From the NCBI GenBank assembly GCA_964584125.1, contig CAZOYP010000028.1:1-28596 (forward strand): 28,596 bases of DNA, in the 5' to 3' direction. How positions within the stretch are numbered: position 1 is the stretch's first letter; every line of letters starts with the position of its first letter. The stretch is from Nitromaritima sp964584125 (GTDB lineage Bacteria > Nitrospinota > Nitrospinia > Nitrospinales > VA-1). Positions 8,314 through 14,756 of this stretch are shown piece after piece. The notes beneath the pieces are model-generated. The model was given only the letters and a program-made list of their open reading frames with translations. It had not been told where the DNA came from and did no database searches. Position numbers and translations under genes: made by a program.

Positions 8314-8335
8314 GGGATAAGGGACACTCTATCCC
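8314..8335 (-). repeat. short inverted repeat in the cysD leader
   Basis: GGGATA (8314-8319) and TATCCC (8330-8335) form a 6-bp stem with a 10-base loop, about 35 bases upstream of the cysD ATG. It could fold in the leader RNA or act as an operator. Confidence 0.4.
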
Positions 8336-8339
8336 GTTC

Positions 8340-8357
8340 ATCAAGTGGAATCAAGTG
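8340..8357. repeat. tandem ATCAAGTG repeat with 10-bp period before cysD
   Basis: ATCAAGTG occurs twice, at 8340-8347 and 8350-8357, separated by two bases. The 10-bp period places both copies on the same face of the helix, as in binding sites for a regulator dimer. It lies downstream of the predicted cysD start site, where bound protein would block elongation. The regulator is unknown. Confidence 0.4.
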
Positions 8358-8411
8358 CTTATCAGAGCTCGCCGTCAAAAATACCTAGTGTTTTTAAACA
8401 GAAAGGAGGGG

Positions 8412-8440
8412 ATTATGAGATAATTTTTCACCAGCGTCAA
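8412..8440 (-). promoter_or_regulatory. sigma70-type promoter of cysDN
   Basis: On the minus strand TTGACG (8435-8440) and CATAAT (8412-8417) are separated by exactly 17 bases. Transcription would start near 8405, giving cysD a leader of about 125 bases that contains the phased repeat and the hairpin. Confidence 0.6.
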
Positions 8441-8481
8441 TATTATTTCTTTTTGCATAATAATCGTGGGAATATTTGCTA

Positions 8482-8503
8482 TCAAGAGTTAGAACATTCT
8501 TGA
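8482..8503 (-). repeat. inverted repeat downstream of cysS
   Basis: TCAAGA (8482-8487) and TCTTGA (8498-8503) form a 6-bp stem with a 10-base loop, about 50 bases after the cysS stop. There is no T-run, so it is not a standard terminator. It may cap the cysS transcript or be an operator for the cysD promoter just beyond it. Confidence 0.3.
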
Positions 8504-8551
8504 GTTAATTCAACGCTGATAATGAAAAAACCCTTAACTTCCTATTTTAGA

Positions 8552-9988
8552 TCACTTTATCTTCCACTCAGTTCCTTCGGGTGTATCCTCCAAGACAACC
8601 CCCATTTGCGTTAACTCATCTCGACACTCATCTGCTCGGCCCCAGTCCTTGCTCTTTCGAGCTTTATTACGATCATTGATAAGAAATTCAATTTTTTTAA
8701 CATCCAATCCAAGTTCTGTTTTTTTTACATTAAATATTTCTTGCTTTATTTTTTCTGGCGAACTAGTAAGTAACCCCAGCAACCCTGCTGCATGTTTAAA
8801 AACTGCCAAACGAAGAGCCAGGCTTTTCTTATTTCCGCCTCCATTACTAATACGACTGCACTCAGAATTGATAGCACGTGACTCTTCATTCAGGTGAGCA
8901 ACAACTACAGCAGTATTAAAGTCGTCATTCATTGCCTGTTCACATTTAGCTAAAAAAGAATGATTTTTAATCTCTTCTAGAGAAATATTGCCGTCTTCTG
9001 CAATAGATTCAGCATTATCTAAAGACTCATAGAAACGCAAAAGCACTTTTTCGGCATCCTCTAAGTTCTTCATACTAAAATCTATAGGACTCCGATAATG
9101 ACTGCCAATCAAAAATAAACGTAAGGCCTCCGGATGAAATTTTTTATAAATATCTCGCAAGGTAAAAAAATTACCTAATGATTTTGACATTTTCTCTTTA
9201 TCAATATTCACGAATCCATTGTGCACCCAAAACCTAGCAGGCGAGCAATCTGTTACGCCACACGATTGTGCGATTTCATTTTCATGATGTGGAAAAATTA
9301 AATCCTTCCCACCCCCATGTATGTCAAAATTATCTCCAAAGTACTTACGCGCCATAGCAGAGCACTCGATATGCCACCCAGGTCTACCTTTGCCCCATGG
9401 GCTATCCCATTTAGGTTCATCGGGCTTACTTTTTTTCCACAAAACAAAGTCTAGCGCATCTTTCTTATTTTCATTGATATCTACTCGTGCGCCCGCCTGA
9501 AGATCTTCTAAATTTTTTCCTGAAAGCTGCCCATACCCATCAAAAGAATTTATCGAATAAAAAACATCCCCTCCTGATTCATAAGCTTTTCCCCGTTCAA
9601 TCAATGAGGAAATCATATCAAGCATTTCTTGAATGTGGTTTGTGGCCTTAGGTTCTTCTGTCGGTAATTGAATGTGGAGTTTCCCCATATCTTCGTAAAA
9701 AGCTTGAATAAACTTTTTAGTCAAATCCTGCCAAGGAGTATTTTGCTCATTGGAACGATTGATAATCTTATCATCTATATCGGTGAAGTTTCTTACGTAT
9801 GTGACATCGTACCCACAATACTTCAAGTAACGAAAAATAGTATCAAAAACAACCCCTGATCTGGCGTGGCCAACATGGCAATAATCATAGACCGTTACTC
9901 CGCAAACATACATTCTTACTATGTTTTCAAGTAAAGGTTCAAATATTTCCTTTTTCCCAGACAAAGTATTGAAAATTTTTAAGCTCAT
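8552..9988 (-). CDS. cysS: cysteinyl-tRNA synthetase
   Basis: A class I aminoacyl-tRNA synthetase that charges tRNA-Cys. At 478 residues it has family-typical length. The zinc-binding Cys29 is in YVCGVTVYD, the HIGH-equivalent HVGH is at 38-41, and WHIECSAM and GGGKDLIFPHHENE supply the other zinc ligands. The KMSKS loop is intact (KMSKSLGNF). The C-terminus (DTPEGTEWKIK) is complete. It lies 59 bases downstream of a pteridine-reductase-like SDR on the same strand and is probably co-transcribed with it. The next gene on the strand, cysD, has its own promoter, so the adjacency of cysteine charging and sulfate activation is positional. Confidence 0.97.
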   Translation of the reverse strand: MSLKIFNTLSGKKEIFEPLLENIVRMYVCGVTVYDYCHVGHARSGVVFDTIFRYLKYCGYDVTYVRNFTDIDDKIINRSNEQNTPWQDLTKKFIQAFYEDMGKLHIQLPTEEPKATNHIQEMLDMISSLIERGKAYESGGDVFYSINSFDGYGQLSGKNLEDLQAGARVDINENKKDALDFVLWKKSKPDEPKWDSPWGKGRPGWHIECSAMARKYFGDNFDIHGGGKDLIFPHHENEIAQSCGVTDCSPARFWVHNGFVNIDKEKMSKSLGNFFTLRDIYKKFHPEALRLFLIGSHYRSPIDFSMKNLEDAEKVLLRFYESLDNAESIAEDGNISLEEIKNHSFLAKCEQAMNDDFNTAVVVAHLNEESRAINSECSRISNGGGNKKSLALRLAVFKHAAGLLGLLTSSPEKIKQEIFNVKKTELGLDVKKIEFLINDRNKARKSKDWGRADECRDELTQMGVVLEDTPEGTEWKIK

Positions 9989-10047
9989 AGCGGACTAACC
10001 TATCACCTCAAAAACTGCAAAGTCAAATGTTTGGCTCGAAACCCAAG

Positions 10048-10761
10048 TTACCTTTTTTTCGATTCTCCACCATCGATAAACAAAATTTCTCCATTCACAA
10101 AAGGATTATCCAATAAATAATCGACTCCGCTGAGGATATCCGACGTATCTCCATGCGTTTTAGTAGGAATATTTGGTGTTTTCTCTAAAAGATATTCACC
10201 AGAGCTCCCGGCTGGGGGAAGGATTAGGCCAGGTGCGATACCATTAACACGAACTGTTTCGCCCCAACTTACTGCAGAAAGTTCAGTTAGGTGAGCTAAT
10301 GCTGATTTACTAACCGAATAGGCACCAAAAGTGGAAACCCTTCTTAGAATGCGTTCGTCTAAAATATTTATAATCACCCCATTATTGACCTTTTGTTTAA
10401 ACCCTCTCATTAAAATAAATGGGGCCATTAAATTAATGTTGATTGTATCAAGAAGCTCTGCGTTGGATGTTTCTTCAATTTTTTTTTGGATAAAGTTTGC
10501 TGCTGAATTAACTAGAAGGTCGATGGAGTTGAAGTCTGCTAAAACGTCATCCATAAGTAAGGAAGTAGAGTTGAAATCGGTGAAATCAACACAGTAGGTT
10601 TTGCATTGAACATCAAAGTTTCTTGCTTCTTCGGCAGTTTGCTCAGCAGATTCCCTTGATCTACAATATTGGAGAGCAATATTATACCCACGGCCAGCCA
10701 AATGAAGCGCTATAGAGCGACCTAGTCTAATAGCACCTCCTGTCACTAAAGCTGTTGGCAT
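10048..10761 (-). CDS. pteridine reductase-like SDR (FolM/PTR1-type)
   Basis: A 237-residue SDR whose motifs fit the pteridine reductase branch. The cofactor motif is TGGAIRLG (7-14), with an Arg as in the TGxxxRxG form that favours NADPH, followed by NSAANF (85-90). The catalytic residues are Asp135, Tyr148 and Lys152. Asp replaces the usual SDR Ser, and the 13-residue Asp-Tyr spacing equals that of PTR1 (Asp181/Tyr194/Lys198). Such enzymes reduce dihydrobiopterin, dihydrofolate or dihydromonapterin. The exact substrate is inferred only to class. It is divergent from moaB, another pterin-related gene, across an intergenic region holding an 11-bp inverted repeat, and is upstream of cysS. AAGAGAAGAG before the ATG may serve as SD. 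Confidence 0.85.
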   Translation of the reverse strand: MPTALVTGGAIRLGRSIALHLAGRGYNIALQYCRSRESAEQTAEEARNFDVQCKTYCVDFTDFNSTSLLMDDVLADFNSIDLLVNSAANFIQKKIEETSNAELLDTININLMAPFILMRGFKQKVNNGVIINILDERILRRVSTFGAYSVSKSALAHLTELSAVSWGETVRVNGIAPGLILPPAGSSGEYLLEKTPNIPTKTHGDTSDILSGVDYLLDNPFVNGEILFIDGGESKKR

Positions 10762-10817
10762 AACTACTCTTCTCTTTTCTTTATATGGTATGATGGATTA
10801 TCAATTCTTATTCTTTT

Positions 10818-10870
10818 ACATTAAACTGGACACCACATTTTGAAACAAATTTAAATTAACAGTTTAATGT
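10818..10870. repeat. perfect 11-bp inverted repeat between divergent SDR and moaB
   Basis: ACATTAAACTG (10818-10828) and its exact reverse complement CAGTTTAATGT (10860-10870) are separated by 31 AT-rich bases in the 188-base divergent intergenic region. The centre-to-centre distance of 42 bp is four helical turns. It could be a split operator for one regulator acting on both genes, or a weak RNA hairpin. Confidence 0.5.
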
Positions 10871-10949
10871 TTCTACGCCAAGTACCATTTGATACCCTGT
10901 GGAAATAAATACATAGCGCAATTTATCTATTTTCAAACATAAAATACTC

Positions 10950-11471
10950 ATGAACGATACGGCAAAAAAAAAATCTATAAATATTGTTGTCCTTACTGTA
11001 AGCGATACAAGGACTGACGAAAATGACAAATCAGGAGATACACTGGTAAAAAGACTTAAGGAAGCGGGACACCATCTTGTAGAAAAAAGAATCGTCAAAG
11101 ACGAGTTACTCTTACTAAAAGATGTCCTTAAAGAATGGATTAACTCCTCTGCAGTAGATGTCATTATAGCCACTGGAGGAACTGGCGTTACGGGAAGGGA
11201 TGTAACACCTGAAGCTTTCGAATCTTTATACGATAAGCCAATTCCAGGGTTTGGAGAACTATTCCGATGGTTGAGCTACCAAAATATTAAAACATCTACC
11301 ATACAATCTAGGGCAACTGCAGGTGTTGCGAATGGAACATTTTTATTCGCTTTACCCGGTTCCACCGGAGCATGCAAAGATGCCTGGGACATGATCATTG
11401 TGCACCAATTAGACAGTACCCACAAACCTTGCAACTTGGCTGAACTTATGCCTCGATTAATGGAAAAATAG
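10950..11471 (+). CDS. moaB: molybdenum cofactor biosynthesis protein MoaB
   Basis: A MogA/MoaB-type protein of 173 residues that adenylates molybdopterin before molybdenum insertion, or has a related role. E. coli MoaB itself is not strictly required. The sequence follows E. coli MoaB closely in pattern: VLTVSDTRTDENDKSG, the ATP-site TGGTG (75-79), GFGELFRWLSY, IQSRATAGVANGT and LPGSTGACKDAWD. The short C-terminus and full length match MoaB rather than MogA. No SD is visible before the ATG. rluD follows after 32 bases, so the two may be co-transcribed. A MoeB-like gene at the left edge and the PTR1-like SDR next door make several pterin/Moco genes in the region. Confidence 0.93.
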   Translation: MNDTAKKKSINIVVLTVSDTRTDENDKSGDTLVKRLKEAGHHLVEKRIVKDELLLLKDVLKEWINSSAVDVIIATGGTGVTGRDVTPEAFESLYDKPIPGFGELFRWLSYQNIKTSTIQSRATAGVANGTFLFALPGSTGACKDAWDMIIVHQLDSTHKPCNLAELMPRLMEK

Positions 11472-11503
11472 TTTCCACACAACTTATCAAATAAATTTCC
11501 CCT

Positions 11504-12451
11504 ATGAGAAGGTTAGAGTTTCTAGTTGACTCCAATCACCAGGCTCTCAGATTGGACGTTTTTCTTTCTGAAAACCAAAAAGAATTTAGCCGATCCCACC
11601 TAAAAAAACTTATAGAACAAGGTTACATTTCTGTCAATAATTTCCGAGCACAAGCAAAATACAAGGTCAAAACTGGCGATAAAATAATTCTTAATATTCA
11701 TCTACCCTCCCCTTCAGAGATAGAAGCTGAACCTATACCCCTTAAAATTATATTCGAAGACGAGGTAATGCTTGTGGTAAATAAGCCTGCAGGGATGGTA
11801 GTACACCCGGCACCGGGCCATGCGAAAGGTACTTTGGTTAATGCACTTTTAAGTCACTGTTCCGATTTATCAGGAATTGGTGGAATCGAACGTCCGGGCA
11901 TTGTACATCGACTCGATAAGGATACCTCGGGGGTTGTTCTCATTGCTAAAAATGAGGTAGCACACCGCTTTCTAGCAAATCAATTTAAAAATCGAGAAAT
12001 AAAAAAAGTTTATCTCGCTCTAGTACGTGGAATAGTAAAACCTGCTTCTGGAATTATTGAAAGTTCAATAGGGAGACACAAAACAAATAGAAAGAAAATG
12101 ACTGCCACCCTCAATCAGGGTCGACAAGCAGAAACTCGTTACGAAGTATTGGAGACCCTTGGACATTTTTCATACCTTCGGTTATTTCCGAAAACAGGAC
12201 GAACCCATCAAATTAGAGTCCACTTAGACTCAATTCACCACCCTATTCTGGGAGATAAATTATATGGCGGTAAAATTGCGGAACCCCTCTTGAATATTCC
12301 TCGTCAGGCTTTGCATGCCCATAGAATAGAAATTAATCACCCTATTAATAAAAAGCCCTTATTTTTTGAAGCTCCAGTTCCTTCAGATATTCAAAACTAT
12401 CTGACAAAATATCGTCAAAATAATAACCAAAATACCCCTATCGATAAATAA
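11504..12451 (+). CDS. rluD: 23S rRNA pseudouridine synthase, RluD family
   Basis: The 315-residue protein has an N-terminal S4 RNA-binding domain (to about residue 70, with RSHLKKLIEQGYISVN) and a RluA-type catalytic domain. The signature HRLDKDTSG carries the catalytic Asp138. NKPAGMVVHP, GRTHQIRVHL and HPILGDKLYGG are the other conserved blocks. RluD modifies helix 69 of 23S rRNA in E. coli. Other RluA-family members act on tRNA or other rRNA sites, so the exact target is inferred from the S4 domain and overall similarity. It lies 32 bases after moaB. About 1.06 kb without a convincing gene follows. Confidence 0.92.
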   Translation: MRRLEFLVDSNHQALRLDVFLSENQKEFSRSHLKKLIEQGYISVNNFRAQAKYKVKTGDKIILNIHLPSPSEIEAEPIPLKIIFEDEVMLVVNKPAGMVVHPAPGHAKGTLVNALLSHCSDLSGIGGIERPGIVHRLDKDTSGVVLIAKNEVAHRFLANQFKNREIKKVYLALVRGIVKPASGIIESSIGRHKTNRKKMTATLNQGRQAETRYEVLETLGHFSYLRLFPKTGRTHQIRVHLDSIHHPILGDKLYGGKIAEPLLNIPRQALHAHRIEINHPINKKPLFFEAPVPSDIQNYLTKYRQNNNQNTPIDK

Positions 12452-12782
12452 AAATAATCTTATGGTTGATAATATCTAAAAATTGATTCACTTCTTCATT
12501 AGTTTTATATTGAGAAAAAGTATAGGAAGGCCGGTATTTTATAAAGCGCAAAAATATCTGTGGAAAAATTGTGCACAGGATCTTGCTTTTTATCGGAAAA
12601 GAATGGTTTTGACAATTTTATATATTCTGCGATTTTCTTCTAAAACGAAATACCTTCTTTTTTTTCAACTATAAAAAAAAGTACCGCGTTATGAAAATTG
12701 CCAAAAAAGCCACCTTTTAAAACAGCAATGAGTTTTTCACAAAGCCTTCTTCCGCATGACCAAACCCGTAAAGTTCGCACCT

Positions 12783-12801
12783 AAAAAGGCCCTCAGAGGG
12801 C
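12783..12801 (-). terminator. terminator-like palindrome with no obvious gene to end
   Basis: GCCCTC-A-GAGGGC (12789-12801) is followed on the minus strand by C and five T (12783-12787). The GC stem with a T-run looks like a weak intrinsic terminator for leftward transcription, yet no leftward gene lies upstream. It may be a relic. Confidence 0.3.
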
Positions 12802-13045
12802 AAGTAAAAAAGGTTAATTAATTCACCCCTATTTTAGGCGCTTTAGGCAATAAAGAAAAATTAAACACCTATTTTATCACCGCCCATATGAGTAAAAGAT
12901 TTACAACTTTTTTGACGGTTAGTTTATCCAGTCTGAACAGTAGTTATTAGGATTCATCAATCTAAAGAAGAAGAATTCCCCCAAATTTGTGCAGGTTTTT
13001 TTAGCACAACCCAAAAATAGACCGGTTTAGCAAAAGTTATCCTAT

Positions 13046-13234
13046 GTGTATGCCTTAAAACACCGCAGGATTAAGACAATCAGCGCGAGCTACGGTCATA
13101 AAAAACAAGTTTTTCACAAACCTGTTGATAGATTAATGAATCGTCTCTACTTGAATCCCAAAGAAATGAAAGTGCTGTGCCATGCTTGCCATTTTAAAAA
13201 AATACGCGATAGTTTTATTCGTCAATGGCTTTAG
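13046..13234 (+). pseudogene. possible remnant of a small zinc-motif (HNH-like) protein
   Basis: A 62-codon frame opening with GTG and lacking any SD. Its C-terminal half reads NPKEMKVLCHACHFKKIRD, which resembles the tail of HNH nuclease domains (N..LC..CH.KK), preceded by several His and basic residues. No complete HNH motif is present and the frame is short. It is either a decayed fragment or a chance frame. Confidence 0.2.
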
Positions 13235-13495
13235 AAATAATACCAGTATTTCCAGAATAATAGCTCAGGAAGTAGAATATACGTTGTTTCTAAATAATCT
13301 TCGTAAAGTTTGTGAAGAAACTGAGAACTTTTGCTACTACCTACTACCGATTGCCAACTCACTGCTAAAAAAGAAGGACCTAACTCCCCCTAGCTTTCAG
13401 TAAAAAGATTTTAATTGGCAACGATACTTGAATGACTAATCATTTATAACTCTCTGTTTCTTAACATCAAAATTTAATTTTCAGTAAAAAAAATA

Positions 13496-13504
13496 TGCTA
13501 GTAT
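13496..13504 (+). promoter_or_regulatory. possible extended -10 promoter of rodA
   Basis: TGC-TAGTAT forms an extended -10 whose start point would be near 13511, only about five bases before the rodA ATG. No good -35 is seen, which is tolerated by extended -10 promoters. The transcript would be nearly leaderless. Confidence 0.4.
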
Positions 13505-13515
13505 GAGAATAAATC

Positions 13516-14616
13516 ATGATCAATCATACACTAGCATCAAAATTTAACTGGTTTTTATTCGCAGCTATCCTTGTTGTCTCGATTATCGGGGTGATAACTA
13601 TAAATAGCGCAAACCACGGTCGAGCGGAACCATTCTTCCGTGATCTTTATATCAAGCAAGTTTACTGGATTCTATTTGGACTATTGGCAATGCTTACCGC
13701 TCTAGTAATTGATTACCGTGAGCTCAGTCGACACGCTTACACTATCTACTGTGTAACCGTTTTATTACTTATTTATGTTTTAGTAGATGGCGACACGGCG
13801 TCAGGAGCCAAACGTTGGATTCGAATTGGATCATTTAGCCTTCAGGTTTCAGAATTTTCAAAAATAGCGCTGATCCTTGCCCTAGCAAAATATTTCGAGG
13901 CTGGAAAAATTCAAGGCCAATATTTTTTTAAAGATCTATGGGTACCCACCCTACTAACTGGCATTATTTTTATGTTAATAGCTATCCAACCTGACCTAGG
14001 CACAGCCATAATGGTTTTCTTAATCTTCCTTGTTTTTATTACCGCTATTGAGGTAGATGGTGCCTTCCTAATAAAATTATTTGGTACTGGTGTTTTTTTA
14101 ATCCCCTTACTCTGGTTTTTTTTAAGAGACTACCAAAAGCTGCGAGTAATGACCTTGTTCAATCCAGAAATAGACCCTCTCGGCGCTGGCTATCATTCAA
14201 TACAATCCAAAATAGCCATTGGTTCGGGGGGGTTTTTGGGCAAAGGTCTTTTCATGGGAACACAAAGCCGCCTCAATTTTCTTCCTGAAAAACATACCGA
14301 CTTTATCTTTTCAGTATTCGCCGAAGAAACTGGATTCATTGGAGTAATAACCCTATTGTCGATTTACCTTTTTATTATTCTCAAAGGTTTGAATATTGCG
14401 TTTCACTCGAGGGACCGGTTTGGCCTTTTTCTGGCATTGGGAATCGTCAGCTCAATTTCTTTCTATGTTTTATTCAACCTCGGAATGTCTATTGGTTTAT
14501 TTCCAATAACCGGGCTTCCCCTACCTCTGGTAAGCTATGGAGGATCATCGCTTGTAACTAATTTTTTTGCCTTTGGGCTATTACTCAATATAGGAATGAG
14601 ACGTACAATTCTTTAA
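13516..14616 (+). CDS. rodA: rod-shape determining peptidoglycan polymerase RodA
   Basis: A SEDS-family glycosyltransferase that polymerises lipid II during lateral wall growth, in the inner membrane with a class B PBP. The 366 residues contain about ten transmembrane helices. Diagnostic motifs are SGAKRWIRIG, QPDLGTAIM, LPEKHTDFIFSVFAEE (conserved acidic residues) and the C-terminal LPLVSYGGSSL. The length and absence of an N-terminal extension favour RodA over FtsW. The usual partner mrdA (PBP2) and the mreBCD genes are not beside it. The gene downstream, rng, is a common neighbour of the rod-shape cluster. No clear SD precedes the ATG. Confidence 0.95.
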   Translation: MINHTLASKFNWFLFAAILVVSIIGVITINSANHGRAEPFFRDLYIKQVYWILFGLLAMLTALVIDYRELSRHAYTIYCVTVLLLIYVLVDGDTASGAKRWIRIGSFSLQVSEFSKIALILALAKYFEAGKIQGQYFFKDLWVPTLLTGIIFMLIAIQPDLGTAIMVFLIFLVFITAIEVDGAFLIKLFGTGVFLIPLLWFFLRDYQKLRVMTLFNPEIDPLGAGYHSIQSKIAIGSGGFLGKGLFMGTQSRLNFLPEKHTDFIFSVFAEETGFIGVITLLSIYLFIILKGLNIAFHSRDRFGLFLALGIVSSISFYVLFNLGMSIGLFPITGLPLPLVSYGGSSLVTNFFAFGLLLNIGMRRTIL

Positions 14617-14666
14617 GCTACCCCTTAACGGGATATGTTTTGGTTTGAGGCAAAATCCGTTGTAGC
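14617..14666 (+). repeat. bulged inverted repeat between rodA and rng
   Basis: GCTAC (14617-14621) pairs with GTAGC (14662-14666), and AACGG (14627-14631) pairs with CCGTT (14657-14661), giving a two-part stem with a five-base bulge on one arm. No T-run follows. It could be a leader structure for rng, since RNase E/G genes are often controlled by their own 5' leader, or a processing site in a rodA-rng transcript. Confidence 0.4.
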
Positions 14667-14756
14667 ATAGGAGCGACAAACCCGTAATATATCGTTTTTG
14701 CATTAAATCATTGTAAAAAGTTTTATTTTGTAAATTGACTATAAAAAGGTTTTGGT

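Larger units (their letters stand above)
12452..13515. other. 1.06-kb intergenic region without a convincing gene
   Basis: No frame here gives a recognisable protein with a ribosome binding site. The longest frames are 60-73 codons and lack SD sequences. The stretch is AT-rich, with A/T runs and small inverted repeats, such as TTGTGC (12987-12992) with GCACAA (13004-13009). One frame at 13046-13234 has a faint zinc-motif look (separate entry). No tRNA, tmRNA, RNase P or SRP RNA signature was recognised. It may be decayed coding sequence. In many genomes mre genes or mrdA precede rodA, and none is visible here. Confidence 0.6.

Noticed and set aside
8401..8423. Perfect Shine-Dalgarno GGAGGGG followed by a two-codon ORF (ATG AGA TAA) on the plus strand
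   Set aside because: The same bases are the complement of the -10 region of the leftward cysDN promoter, and no plus-strand gene follows. Treated as coincidence.
12483..12674. 63-codon frame in the gap after rluD
   Set aside because: TTG start, no SD, no recognisable domain, and composition like the surrounding non-coding DNA.
12552..13120. Cluster of four near-matches to DnaA boxes (TTTTCCACA, TTGTGCACA, two TTTTTCACA) in the AT-rich gap before rodA, suggesting an origin
   Set aside because: Each has a mismatch to TTATNCACA, such near-matches are common in AT-rich DNA, and no origin-associated gene (dnaA, dnaN, gidA) is near.
13182..13403. 73-codon frame overlapping the HNH-like frame
   Set aside because: No SD, no family, overlaps another weak frame. 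Probably chance.
14226..14232. Seven-G run within rodA as a second slippery tract
   Set aside because: It encodes conserved Gly residues (GSGGFLGKG) of the RodA family, so it is explained by protein constraint and is shorter than runs known to vary often.
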